A stretch of DNA of 64,000 nucleotides from Prochlorococcus marinus subsp. marinus str. CCMP1375. GTDB lineage: Bacteria; Cyanobacteriota; Cyanobacteriia; PCC-6307; Cyanobiaceae. Position 1 is the stretch's first letter, and each line of letters begins with the position of its first letter. The position numbers and the translations under genes were made by a program. This document shows positions 39,292 through 45,792 of the stretch, piece after piece. The DNA lies in contig NC_005042.1 in assembly GCF_000007925.1 (NCBI RefSeq), positions 1,054,001-1,118,000 on the forward strand, given 5' to 3'. The notes under the pieces were generated by a model. It had not been told where the DNA came from, made no database searches, and worked only from the letters and a program-made list of their open reading frames with translations.

Positions 39292-39322
39292 AAAAAAACC
39301 CCTATAAAAACAGGGGTTTTTT
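39292..39322 (-). terminator. Intrinsic terminator after pcb copy 2
   Basis: Stem CCCCT / AGGGG extended by A-run/T-run pairing, loop of 8 nt; on the minus strand the hairpin ends in a run of T. It is 33 bp past the stop of pcb copy 2 and back-to-back with the plus-strand terminator at 39231. Confidence 0.85.
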
Positions 39323-39354
39323 AACCTAATTAAAAATAAAGAAAGGCTTTAAAT

Positions 39355-40404
39355 TCAAAGAGTCCTTGGAATACCAAATGGACCAGTTTTATCAAGCAGG
39401 CGCTTGAAATCAAAGCCCATAGCGCGCAATGCATGCCATAGATGGCCTTGAATAAAGAAGAATCCAAGGTAGTAATGAACATTTACCAAAGCCGCTCTAG
39501 TTGTATGGCCTAAGAAAGCTGTACCACCAGGCACAGTATCTATCCAATAAGGAGAAACACCAAACTTAATTTGAAGTACTTCTCCATACCAAGCCTCAGG
39601 ATAAACAGTTGTATTTGTTGCAGCCCAAAAAGCAGCAACACATGCCATCCATCCAATACCAGCTAATGACCAAGAAAGAATTGCTTCCGCTGAAAGTAAT
39701 TCTTTGCCCTTGAATTTTGTATAAGTTCCAATTTGCTTAGTTGCGATATGGAAAGCGCCTCCTCCAAGCTGGAAGAAAGCTAGGAAGGCATGCCCTCCCA
39801 TTACGTCTTCAAGACTGTCAATGGCAAGGAAATCAAATTGATGATTCCAAATCTGAGTGAGGTCAAGATTGTAATTAACTTGACGTATTGCTTCAATGGC
39901 AGGGTCGTAAATTCCATGAATCCTTGCCCATTCAACAAACCATATATTGGCAACACCAAAAAACAACAAATGGTGACCAAGAATAAAGGTTTGATTGTCT
40001 GGGTTGTCCCATTCCAATTTGAACTTTCTAGCTTGTGGTACTTGTGAATCCTGCATATCTCCAGTGAAATATACGGAATGCAAAAGTCCTCCTCCTCCAT
40101 AAACCATAGAGAGGATTAAATGAAGTATCGCGATATTGGCTACACCAACACCAGTCCAGACTCCAGCATCATCAAAGCCAATGCCGACAGATGCCAAGTG
40201 AGCGAGGAAAAGAGAGCTCTGATGACCCATAGGCAATGAAGGGTCAAATCCTGCTAATTCAACAAGCGTGGCTGCACCGCACCCAAAGGCAATAAGTCCT
40301 GTATGAGCTGCATGAGCTGCAATAAATTTGCCTGAGCGGTTGGTGACTCCAGAATTACCAGCCCACCACCCGTAGGTGACGTTTGGGTTTCCGTAGGTCT
40401 GCAT
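39355..40404 (-). CDS. Chlorophyll a/b-binding light-harvesting protein Pcb (copy 2)
   Basis: A 349-residue Pcb antenna protein starting MQTYGNPNVTYGWWAGNS, with the same His-rich helix blocks as copy 1 (HAAHTGL, GHQSSLFLAHLAS, FILGHHLLFFG, GGHAFLAFFQ, FIQGHLWHALRA). The lumenal loop is the short form (GGAFHIATKQIGTYTKFKG). The tail ends KTGPFGIPRTL. Its 5' leader is nearly identical to that of copy 3 over about 30 bp before the ATG, although the coding sequences differ, which suggests a shared or converted promoter segment. It is flanked by its own terminator and upstream box. Confidence 0.95.
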   Translation of the reverse strand: MQTYGNPNVTYGWWAGNSGVTNRSGKFIAAHAAHTGLIAFGCGAATLVELAGFDPSLPMGHQSSLFLAHLASVGIGFDDAGVWTGVGVANIAILHLILSMVYGGGGLLHSVYFTGDMQDSQVPQARKFKLEWDNPDNQTFILGHHLLFFGVANIWFVEWARIHGIYDPAIEAIRQVNYNLDLTQIWNHQFDFLAIDSLEDVMGGHAFLAFFQLGGGAFHIATKQIGTYTKFKGKELLSAEAILSWSLAGIGWMACVAAFWAATNTTVYPEAWYGEVLQIKFGVSPYWIDTVPGGTAFLGHTTRAALVNVHYYLGFFFIQGHLWHALRAMGFDFKRLLDKTGPFGIPRTL

Positions 40405-40472
40405 AATTTTTTTTGAGCGAAAAAGGCGCTATTCCCCATGAACACTACATGGTGCTTCCTTAAAATGTACGA

Positions 40473-40491
40473 AATAGTTAAAGGTCTTTAT
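40473..40491 (-). promoter_or_regulatory. pcb upstream box, copy 2
   Basis: Exact 19 bp AATAGTTAAAGGTCTTTAT, 69 bp before the ATG of pcb copy 2. The same box precedes copies 1 and 3. It lies about 60 bp before the plus-strand small gene start at 40552, so it could influence both directions. Confidence 0.65.
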
Positions 40492-40551
40492 CTAAGAGAA
40501 ATAAAAAAACATTTTTCAACATGCAACGAGATGAGATTTTCTGTACTCTTT

Positions 40552-40743
40552 ATGTATATCTATAAGGAAATTTCCCAACAAAACCTCGATTCAATAATTT
40601 CTCTGCTTCACTCATCAGATTTATTAGCAACTATTACTGTTGTTGGTTTCAATACTCTTGCAGCAATTTTTGGAGTGATCACTTTTATTCAAGTGACTCA
40701 TTTTGTTTACTATGGATTCGATGCAAATGATCCATCCAACTAA
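40552..40743 (+). CDS. Pcb-linked small membrane protein, copy B (63 aa, divergent)
   Basis: From the ATG at 40552 the product is 63 residues. The second half (SSDLLATITVVGFNTLAAIF, then GVITFIQVTHFVYYGFDAND) aligns with copy A over the helix and the ND-P tail, while the N-terminal HLLDFATQLPHPSD signature is worn to LDSIISLLHSSD. An ATG at 40531 is also possible. Frames opening further upstream would run through the pcb promoter box and are unlikely. It diverges from pcb copy 2 and has its own terminator, as copy A does. Confidence 0.7.
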   Translation: MYIYKEISQQNLDSIISLLHSSDLLATITVVGFNTLAAIFGVITFIQVTHFVYYGFDANDPSN

Positions 40744-40781
40744 CTGATCTTGGCACTAATTCAAAATTGGTTTTTCAACAC

Positions 40782-40814
40782 AAAAAAGCTCCTCCTAAAA
40801 ACGGGGGCTTTTTT
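40782..40814 (+). terminator. Intrinsic terminator after small protein copy B
   Basis: A-run then GCTCC pairing with GGGGC and a T-run (stem about 11 bp including one T-G pair), loop near CCTAAAAACG. It is 38 bp after the stop of the gene at 40552. Confidence 0.85.
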
Positions 40815-41274
40815 AAAGTCAAATAGTGCTGCTTAATTTAAGAAATCCATTAAGAAAGCCTCTAAAAGTCAAGTTTTTAATCAAGAAAAATTCAATAAAG
40901 TTTTTTCCCATTAAAACAACCAGATATTTGAAAGGCAAAACAGTCAAATTTGATCTCAAAAAATTTTTGATTATCTCGGAGATTTTTTGCGTTTTAGAAC
41001 CATTAAGCCTAATGACTACCAACTGGGCAACTATTAGCAAAGTCTTAGTTCCCGTTAAGAGAAATAATTATTTTGGGACTGTGGTGGTGATGGCCCAAAA
41101 TAATTTCCGCAACAAATTCATTTATTTGACCTTGGTATATAAATATTTTTATTTGTTTGTCAATGTAAGTAGAGTTTTAGCCTCTTTTGGAAAGCTGATG
41201 TAAAATCCTCTGAGCGCGGGTTTGGCAAAGTGGCCACCTGGGTTATCTATAAACAAATTTGCAAACCATCTCAA
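40815..41274. other. Spacer before small protein copy C
   Basis: About 460 bp. Frames of 125 codons (plus) and 73 codons (minus) exist here but are rich in Lys, Phe and Asn, lack plausible starts and overlap each other, so I do not call them. A locally GC-richer patch (41213-41245, gagcgcgggtttggcaaagt onward) stands out against the AT-rich background. No tRNA fold could be made from it. Confidence 0.45.
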
Positions 41275-41472
41275 ATGATTATTGATCCAACTCATTTACT
41301 TGATTTCGCCACCCAATTACCTCATCCATCTGACATTGGAATCATTAAACCTACCGGAGGTTTCAATTTAGGAGCTGCTCTTTGTGGTTTAGGTGCATTC
41401 TTCGGTGCTTCTCAATTCTTCTATTACTCAGATGATTCTAAGAGAATTGATCCTTGGGCAAAAAGAGATTGA
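41275..41472 (+). CDS. Pcb-linked small membrane protein, copy C (65 aa)
   Basis: Starts at the ATG at 41275 with MIIDPTHLLDFATQLPHPSD. The shared signature runs to IIKPTGGFNLGAAL, then a Gly/Ala/Phe-rich helix (about residues 31-50, LGAFFGASQFFYY) and the tail SDDSKRIDPWAKRD. A longer in-frame start at 41230 would add 15 residues with no counterpart in copies A and D. Copy D downstream is almost the same protein but differs at many third codon positions, evidence that both are translated and under purifying selection. Confidence 0.82.
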   Translation: MIIDPTHLLDFATQLPHPSDIGIIKPTGGFNLGAALCGLGAFFGASQFFYYSDDSKRIDPWAKRD

Positions 41473-41507
41473 TCAATAGGTTCTAGGAAATAAAAACCGA
41501 AAATCTC

Positions 41508-41567
41508 ATTGCAAAGCACCTTCTATTTAAATATCAATTAAATTAAATAGAAGGTGCTTTGCAATGC
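41508..41567. repeat. Perfect 24 bp inverted repeat between copies C and D
   Basis: Left arm 41508-41531 (begins CATTGCAAAGCACCTTCTAT) and right arm 41544-41567 are exact reverse complements, separated by 12 nt. As RNA this would form a very long hairpin. It lacks the T-run of an ordinary terminator and is much longer than the other hairpins in the region. It could block read-through, be a processing site, protect an mRNA end or be a small RNA. Confidence 0.85.
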
Positions 41568-41605
41568 TTCCCATATATCTTTATAGAAAATTGCATTATT
41601 CCTAA

Positions 41606-41773
41606 ATGATCGATCCATCTCATTTACTTGATTTCGCTACTCAACTCCCTCATCCTTCAGATATTGGAATCATCAAACCATCTGGCGGATTTAACTTAGG
41701 AGCAGCTTTAGCTGGTCTGGGTGCTTTTTTTGGAGCCTCCCAATTCTTTTACTACGCCCAACAAAAAGATTGA
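41606..41773 (+). CDS. Pcb-linked small membrane protein, copy D (55 aa)
   Basis: Read directly from the DNA: ATG at 41606, TGA at 41771-41773. The protein starts MIDPSHLLDFATQLPHPSDI, contains KPSGGFNLGAALAGLGAFFG and ends FFYYAQQKD. Over about 50 residues it differs from copy C at only three positions plus the tail. It has the same one-helix plan. It ends in a strong bidirectional terminator shared with convergent pcb copy 3. Confidence 0.85.
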   Translation: MIDPSHLLDFATQLPHPSDIGIIKPSGGFNLGAALAGLGAFFGASQFFYYAQQKD

Positions 41774-41838
41774 AAGTCTTGGAAACTTCTCTTAAATCAA
41801 TCTCTAAATCATCTATTTAATAGAAAAGAGAACCTCAT

Positions 41839-41873
41839 AAAAAAAGCCTCGCTAAATAGCGAGGCTTTTTTTT
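41839..41873 (+). terminator. Bidirectional terminator between copy D and pcb copy 3
   Basis: Perfect 9 bp stem AGCCTCGCT / AGCGAGGCT (41845-41853, 41858-41866), loop AAAT, with A-run on the left and T-run on the right. Placed between the converging stops of the gene at 41606 and pcb copy 3, it can serve both. Confidence 0.92.
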
Positions 41874-41892
41874 ATGGGGTAAAACCTAATCC

Positions 41893-42951
41893 TTAAGAAG
41901 AAGTAGATTCAGTTAAACCTCCTATTGCCTTAGCAATTCTTCTAAAATCAAAGCCTAAAGCACGCAAAGCATGCCATAAATGCCCTTGAAGACAGAAAAA
42001 TGCAAAGTAATACTGCACATTCACTAAGGCTGCCCTTGATGTATGTCCAAAGAAATACTTGCAATCTGAAGTATCTCCAGTATCAGCCCAGTAGGGAGAG
42101 ATGCCAAATTTGAATTCCAATGGCTCCCCATACCACTCTGTTGGATAAACAGTAGTATTAGAAGCTGCCCAGAATGCTGCGACTACACCCATAAGGAATA
42201 GACCAGCTAACGACCAAGAAAGAACTGCCTCTGCAGATAGCAATCCATCCCCTTTGAATTTGGTGTATTCACCAATTTGTCGTGTTGCTATATGGAAAGC
42301 ACCGCCACTTATTTGTAAGAAGGCCAAAAATGCGTGACCACTCATTACATCTTCTAGACTATCAATCTTGATGAAATCAAATTGATGCCCCCATACCATT
42401 CCAAAATCTCCATATCCAGGGAAAATTGTACGAACCTCCCCTAAAGCTGGATCATAAATTCCATGGACTCTTGCCCATTCAACGAACCAAATATTGGCTA
42501 CCCCTAAGAAGATCAAATGATGACCAAGGATAAAAGTCAGATTATTTGGGTTGTCCCATTCCAACTTAAATTTATCTACTCGGCCAATTGGACCTTCGTT
42601 TAGATCTGGGTCGAAGAAAAGTGAGTGTGCTAATCCTGCTCCGCCATAAACCATTGAAAAGATTAGGTGGAAAATTGCAATAGTTGCAACACCTGCTCCT
42701 GTCCAAACACCAGCTTCATCAAAGCCAATTCCAAGAGAGGCTAAATGAGAGAGGTATATAGAGCTTTGATGCCCCATTGGTACTGAGGAATCAAAACGTG
42801 AAAGTTCCCATAGACAACTTGCACCAGTTGCGAAGCAAATAATTCCTGTATGACCAACATGAGAGCCAATAAATCGGCCTGCTCGGTTGGTAACTACAGA
42901 ATTACCAACCCACCACCCATAGGTGACATCTGGGTTTCCGTAGGTCTGCAT
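41893..42951 (-). CDS. Chlorophyll a/b-binding light-harvesting protein Pcb (copy 3)
   Basis: A 352-residue Pcb antenna starting MQTYGNPDVTYGWWVGNS. Chlorophyll-ligand blocks match the other copies (HVGHTGI, GHQSSIYLSHLAS, FILGHHLIFLG, SGHAFLAFLQ, CLQGHLWHALRA). Distinct features are the DPDLNEGPIGRVDKF loop, the EVRTIFPGYGDFGMVWGH segment where copies 1 and 2 have a NYNLDL-type loop, and the tail IGGLTESTSS. It is the most divergent of the three by eye. Its leader is nearly the same as that of copy 2. Confidence 0.95.
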   Translation of the reverse strand: MQTYGNPDVTYGWWVGNSVVTNRAGRFIGSHVGHTGIICFATGASCLWELSRFDSSVPMGHQSSIYLSHLASLGIGFDEAGVWTGAGVATIAIFHLIFSMVYGGAGLAHSLFFDPDLNEGPIGRVDKFKLEWDNPNNLTFILGHHLIFLGVANIWFVEWARVHGIYDPALGEVRTIFPGYGDFGMVWGHQFDFIKIDSLEDVMSGHAFLAFLQISGGAFHIATRQIGEYTKFKGDGLLSAEAVLSWSLAGLFLMGVVAAFWAASNTTVYPTEWYGEPLEFKFGISPYWADTGDTSDCKYFFGHTSRAALVNVQYYFAFFCLQGHLWHALRALGFDFRRIAKAIGGLTESTSS

Positions 42952-43019
42952 AATTTTTTTTGAGCGAGAAAGGCGCTATACCTGATGAAGGATACATGCT
43001 GTGCAATAGATATCGTCGG

Positions 43020-43040
43020 AATAGTTAGAGGTCTTTATTT
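43020..43040 (-). promoter_or_regulatory. pcb upstream box, copy 3
   Basis: AATAGTTAGAGGTCTTTAT (one A-to-G change from the other two copies), 69 bp before the ATG of pcb copy 3. The adjoining stretch GTGCAATAGATAT also resembles the one before copy 1. Confidence 0.65.
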
Positions 43041-43057
43041 TTAGCAAGAAGTTTTTT

Positions 43058-43228
43058 TTATTTTTCTGAACAAGAACGATTTTGAGAATCTTTTCGGGAA
43101 ATAACTTGTTCTTTTCGGGTTAGAGAATGGATGAACTCTGACAAATCAGCCTCAGAACAGTTAGTGATTTTCATTATTTCCTGACAGAATTTTTTTAATT
43201 GTTCCGTTTGAGAAAGCTCTTCAGACAT
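43058..43228 (-). CDS. Small hydrophilic protein upstream of pcb copy 3
   Basis: Read from the minus strand: 56 residues starting MSEELSQTEQLKKFCQEIMK and ending QNRSCSEK. It is charged, helical-looking and carries three Cys. Its stop lies 18 bp before the pcb copy 3 box on the same strand. I recognise no family. It could be a real small gene or a chance frame; the balanced amino-acid composition favours a real one. Confidence 0.4.
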   Translation of the reverse strand: MSEELSQTEQLKKFCQEIMKITNCSEADLSEFIHSLTRKEQVISRKDSQNRSCSEK

Positions 43229-43400
43229 GGGGTTTTAAATAAAGCGAAACGGAAAGAACTAAAAAATAAGATCGCACTAGCCAAATAATTATAAATTTCT
43301 TTAATGCCAAAAAGATAGGTCCGAAAAATCAAAAAAAAACCTTTCAAAAGCACAAAAGGAATCGAATCTCAATCAAATCAAATAGCAACTTTCATTAAAT

Positions 43401-43440
43401 GCTTTACAAAGCTTTACAAAATATGTAATAATGCTTTACA
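43401..43440 (+). promoter_or_regulatory. Triple GCTTTACA repeat upstream of hli
   Basis: GCTTTACA occurs at 43401-43408, 43411-43418 and 43433-43440, spaced 10 and 22 bp, close to one and two helical turns, ending 17 bp before the first hli ATG. This looks like a tandem operator or overlapping -35 elements controlling the two hli genes. Confidence 0.45.
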
Positions 43441-43457
43441 TAACTTCACTACTTCTC

Positions 43458-43565
43458 ATGACTCCTGAAGCAGAAAAATTTAACGGTTGGGCCGCAATGC
43501 TTGGCTTCGTTGCAGCTTTTGGTGCTTACGCAACCACAGGGCAAATCATTCCAGGAATTTTCTAA
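43458..43565 (+). CDS. High-light-inducible protein (Hli/Scp), 35 aa
   Basis: Begins MTPEAEKFNGWAAMLGFVAA and ends TGQIIPGIF. This is the minimal one-helix Hlip: the chlorophyll-binding helix carries the E-x-x-N-G motif with Trp where Arg is usual. Hlips bind chlorophyll and carotenoid and protect photosystems or nascent chlorophyll. It is 14 bp upstream of the second hli. Confidence 0.95.
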   Translation: MTPEAEKFNGWAAMLGFVAAFGAYATTGQIIPGIF

Positions 43566-43579
43566 CCACTAAATACCCC

Positions 43580-43789
43580 ATGACATCATCCGCACAAGCT
43601 CAAATAACAACAGAATCTGGCAATCGTCAGAACATGTTTCCAGTAGAAGCTCAACCTCAGCTAGTTGAAAATTATTCTGGATATATAGAAGATGCAGAAA
43701 AAGCTAATGGCCGTTGGGCAATGATCGGCTTTATAGCGTTACTAGGTGCTTACCTAACATCAGGTCAAATAATACCTGGAATCTTTTAA
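43580..43789 (+). CDS. High-light-inducible protein (Hli/Scp), 69 aa
   Basis: A longer Hlip with an extended polar N-terminus (about 38 residues) and the helix EKANGRWAMIGFIALLGAYL ending TSGQIIPGIF, nearly the same C-terminus as the preceding 35-residue Hlip. The pair is probably one transcript and expressed under light or nutrient stress. Confidence 0.95.
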   Translation: MTSSAQAQITTESGNRQNMFPVEAQPQLVENYSGYIEDAEKANGRWAMIGFIALLGAYLTSGQIIPGIF

Positions 43790-43898
43790 ATTAAGATCAA
43801 AAATATTAATAGCAGTAGATTTAGGCTCTTAATTCTCATACTGCTTTAATAGGAATGGTTACTGCTAGTATTTGGCTACACTTTTTCCTTAGAATTGC

Positions 43899-43945
43899 AA
43901 ATACATTTCGATCTATTTAATCTATAAATTGATTGAAATGTATTT
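43899..43945. repeat. Imperfect 15 bp inverted repeat downstream of hli
   Basis: AAATACATTTCGATC (43899-43913) and GATTGAAATGTATTT (43931-43945) are reverse complements with one mismatch, loop 17 nt. It is about 110 bp after the hli stop. A weak terminator or processing hairpin is possible; there is no clear T-run. Confidence 0.45.
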
Positions 43946-44073
43946 CTATAAAATCATAATTTAAAATATATATTAGAAAACAATTGATTGCTAATATAAA
44001 AAATTAGAATAATTTTATTGTCTGCTAAGCAAATCTGCATAAAGTAAATTATAAATAAATTTAAGTTAGAAAA

Positions 44074-44397
44074 TTGTTAGCCCCTACAAAAAGCCAAATC
44101 ATAGCTGCCTCATCAGCATGGATATCTGCCTTGTTAAACTTGTTACCTGGTTTAGGGACTGGATATCTATACCAACGAAGATGGAGAGCCTATTGGATCA
44201 CAACCATAATTTCTGCTTCCTGGGTATATCTTGATTTTTCTAGACAGATATCAATAGATCCCTCAGACCCAGCTTCTATTCAAGCTAATAATGGAGGCGT
44301 ATTAGGCTTGCTGATCATTTCTATAGTCACAGCTATTGAAGCTGCAATAACAGTAAAAAGAGAAAGAGACAGGTGCATTGCAGACCATGGGGATTGA
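44074..44397 (+). CDS. Membrane protein of unknown function
   Basis: A 107-residue protein with about three hydrophobic segments (residues 8-30, 38-52 and 73-92) and a basic/acidic tail. The LLNLLPGLGTGYLYQRRWRAY motif (Gly-rich, then Tyr/Arg-rich) resembles the start of TM2-like small membrane proteins. The start is TTG at 44074. No partner is evident. Confidence 0.6.
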   Translation: MLAPTKSQIIAASSAWISALLNLLPGLGTGYLYQRRWRAYWITTIISASWVYLDFSRQISIDPSDPASIQANNGGVLGLLIISIVTAIEAAITVKRERDRCIADHGD

Positions 44398-44566
44398 AAG
44401 ACTTCGACTTGCTCGGAATAAAACAATTTAAAATCTTTTGCTCTACATTGCTTTAATGCCTTTGATTAAAAGAAAAATCCTCCTTTGAAAAATTTGTCAG
44501 CCAATATACCTTTGTAATATCTTTCTTTAATTTTTTTTTAAATCACCCATTATCGACTAAGGTCTG

Positions 44567-44725
44567 TTGAAATTTCAAAAAATCTTGAACGGATACCAAG
44601 AGCTAATCATATCTTTTTACTTATCAGTACTTGTTTTTGCTGTGATATTTTTTGAGGACAGTGGCGATGATGATGATGAAGGCGGTGGATTAATGCAACC
44701 TGTTTACCAAGGATCTAGAAGCTAA
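44567..44725 (+). CDS. Small membrane protein with acidic DSGDDDDEGGG segment
   Basis: Read directly from the DNA: 52 residues from a TTG at 44567, with one helix (about 12-29, LIISFYLSVLVFAVIFF) followed by EDSGDDDDEGGGLMQPVYQG. The acidic Gly-rich stretch before MQPVYQG reminds me of short proteins conserved in cyanobacteria, although I cannot name the family. Confidence that it is translated comes from that distinctive non-random tail. Confidence 0.6.
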   Translation: MKFQKILNGYQELIISFYLSVLVFAVIFFEDSGDDDDEGGGLMQPVYQGSRS

Positions 44726-44836
44726 CAAACTAAATTCATAAACTTTGGCAGCTCCTTAGATAAACCTGTCCTTGAATATTAAATTTAGGGGCTTTGGCCA
44801 ACAAAAGGTTAGAATATAAAGAGAATCTTAAGAGCA

Positions 44837-45067
44837 ATGCAATATTTATCTGGTCACCCGGACATGAGCATTAGAGTTATTGACTCTTATTTATCTGAAA
44901 GGCTTAAGTCTCTTCAAGGAAAGGACAGGAGAGCTCTGATTATGGAATTTAAAGAATGGTTGATAGAAGAGAATTCAGATGGAGTGGATATCTGGACTAT
45001 TCCAGATTTGACTGACGAGGGCTTATGTGACTTCTTTAAGAGGGCTATTTCAAAAAATAGTTTTTAA
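44837..45067 (+). CDS. Small hypothetical protein, paralogue of the gene at 57490
   Basis: A 76-residue soluble protein. The middle reads LQGKDRRALIMEFKEWLIEE, which aligns with LKGKDQYALINEFAEWIVDL in the protein at 57490; both then have a short acidic region and PD-T/M-E endings. So they form a small family in this genome. The function is unknown. Confidence 0.65.
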   Translation: MQYLSGHPDMSIRVIDSYLSERLKSLQGKDRRALIMEFKEWLIEENSDGVDIWTIPDLTDEGLCDFFKRAISKNSF

Positions 45068-45131
45068 TTAAAAGGTAAACAAGAATATTCAGCGAATGAG
45101 GTAGGCGGCGTCCTTTTTAATTGAAAGCAAT

Positions 45132-45347
45132 TTATTCTTCAATATCTTCATTGTCATTTAAATCAACAGCAGTTGCTAATGCCTTAACAAAATCTGAGAA
45201 GTTACATTTTTCTGTTCCATCAGCTCTTTCAATTCCATAACCAGCTGCCATGCAAAGTGCATCTCCATTACCATCGAAATCATTACGATGATCAGCTAAA
45301 TAAGATGCCAGCTCTTCTCCAGTTAGTTTTTCAACCTTCTTTGCCAT
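45132..45347 (-). CDS. Small acidic hypothetical protein
   Basis: A 71-residue protein beginning MAKKVEKLTGEELASYLADH and ending in an acidic tail (NDNEDIEE). It contains HRNDFDGNGDALCMAAGYGI, with a DFDGNGD motif reminiscent of a single EF-hand-like loop; calcium binding is only a possibility. The role is unknown. Confidence 0.6.
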   Translation of the reverse strand: MAKKVEKLTGEELASYLADHRNDFDGNGDALCMAAGYGIERADGTEKCNFSDFVKALATAVDLNDNEDIEE

Positions 45348-45483
45348 TTTTCAAGATCTTTCTATTTTTATAAAATGGCAAATATAAAAATGAATTTGGC
45401 CTGAAAGTTATAAATTTTAAAAATTGCCTACTTAGCTTAATTCCTTGGGTATGAATTCATTTAGAAATTATTCCTTAAAACTA

Positions 45484-45750
45484 TTATTCAGGAATTGATT
45501 TGCTCATTGAGACCAAAGTCTTGTGAGCATCTGAACTATCTATAAGAGTATGGTCAAATGGAATCTGTAAGTCGTTCCCGTCTACCTTTAATTTCATCCA
45601 TAATGAAGTTATTTCTAGCATTTCTACAGTTGATACAGAATTAATTCCACCATAATGAATCGCATATTTGGCAAGTGTATCCTTATGATCACTATTCATA
45701 TGGTTACAAATCCTGGCACTGACTTCAGTTGTCATAGGATCATTAGTCAT
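45484..45750 (-). CDS. DUF2470 domain protein
   Basis: An 88-residue stand-alone DUF2470 domain: ICNHMNSDHKDTLAKYAIHY at the N-terminus and LQIPFDHTLIDSSDAHKTLV near the end match the domain found at the C-terminus of HugZ-like haem-binding and FMN-binding proteins. The conserved HMNSDH could bind haem or metal. No split-barrel domain is attached. Confidence 0.8.
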   Translation of the reverse strand: MTNDPMTTEVSARICNHMNSDHKDTLAKYAIHYGGINSVSTVEMLEITSLWMKLKVDGNDLQIPFDHTLIDSSDAHKTLVSMSKSIPE

Positions 45751-45792
45751 AAGAAATACTCTAAAATCTATAATAATAATATTGGTAATTCA

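Noticed and set aside
40438-40551. N-terminal extension of small protein copy B
   Set aside because: The added 38 codons run through the conserved pcb promoter box and have no counterpart in copies A, C and D.
40826-41203. 125-codon plus-strand frame before small protein copy C
   Set aside because: Lys/Phe/Asn-rich with no fold-like order, overlapped by an equally poor frame on the other strand; no homologue recognised.
41199-41262. Possible tRNA in the GC-richer patch before copy C
   Set aside because: No acceptor stem, T-arm (GTTCRA) or anticodon arm could be paired.
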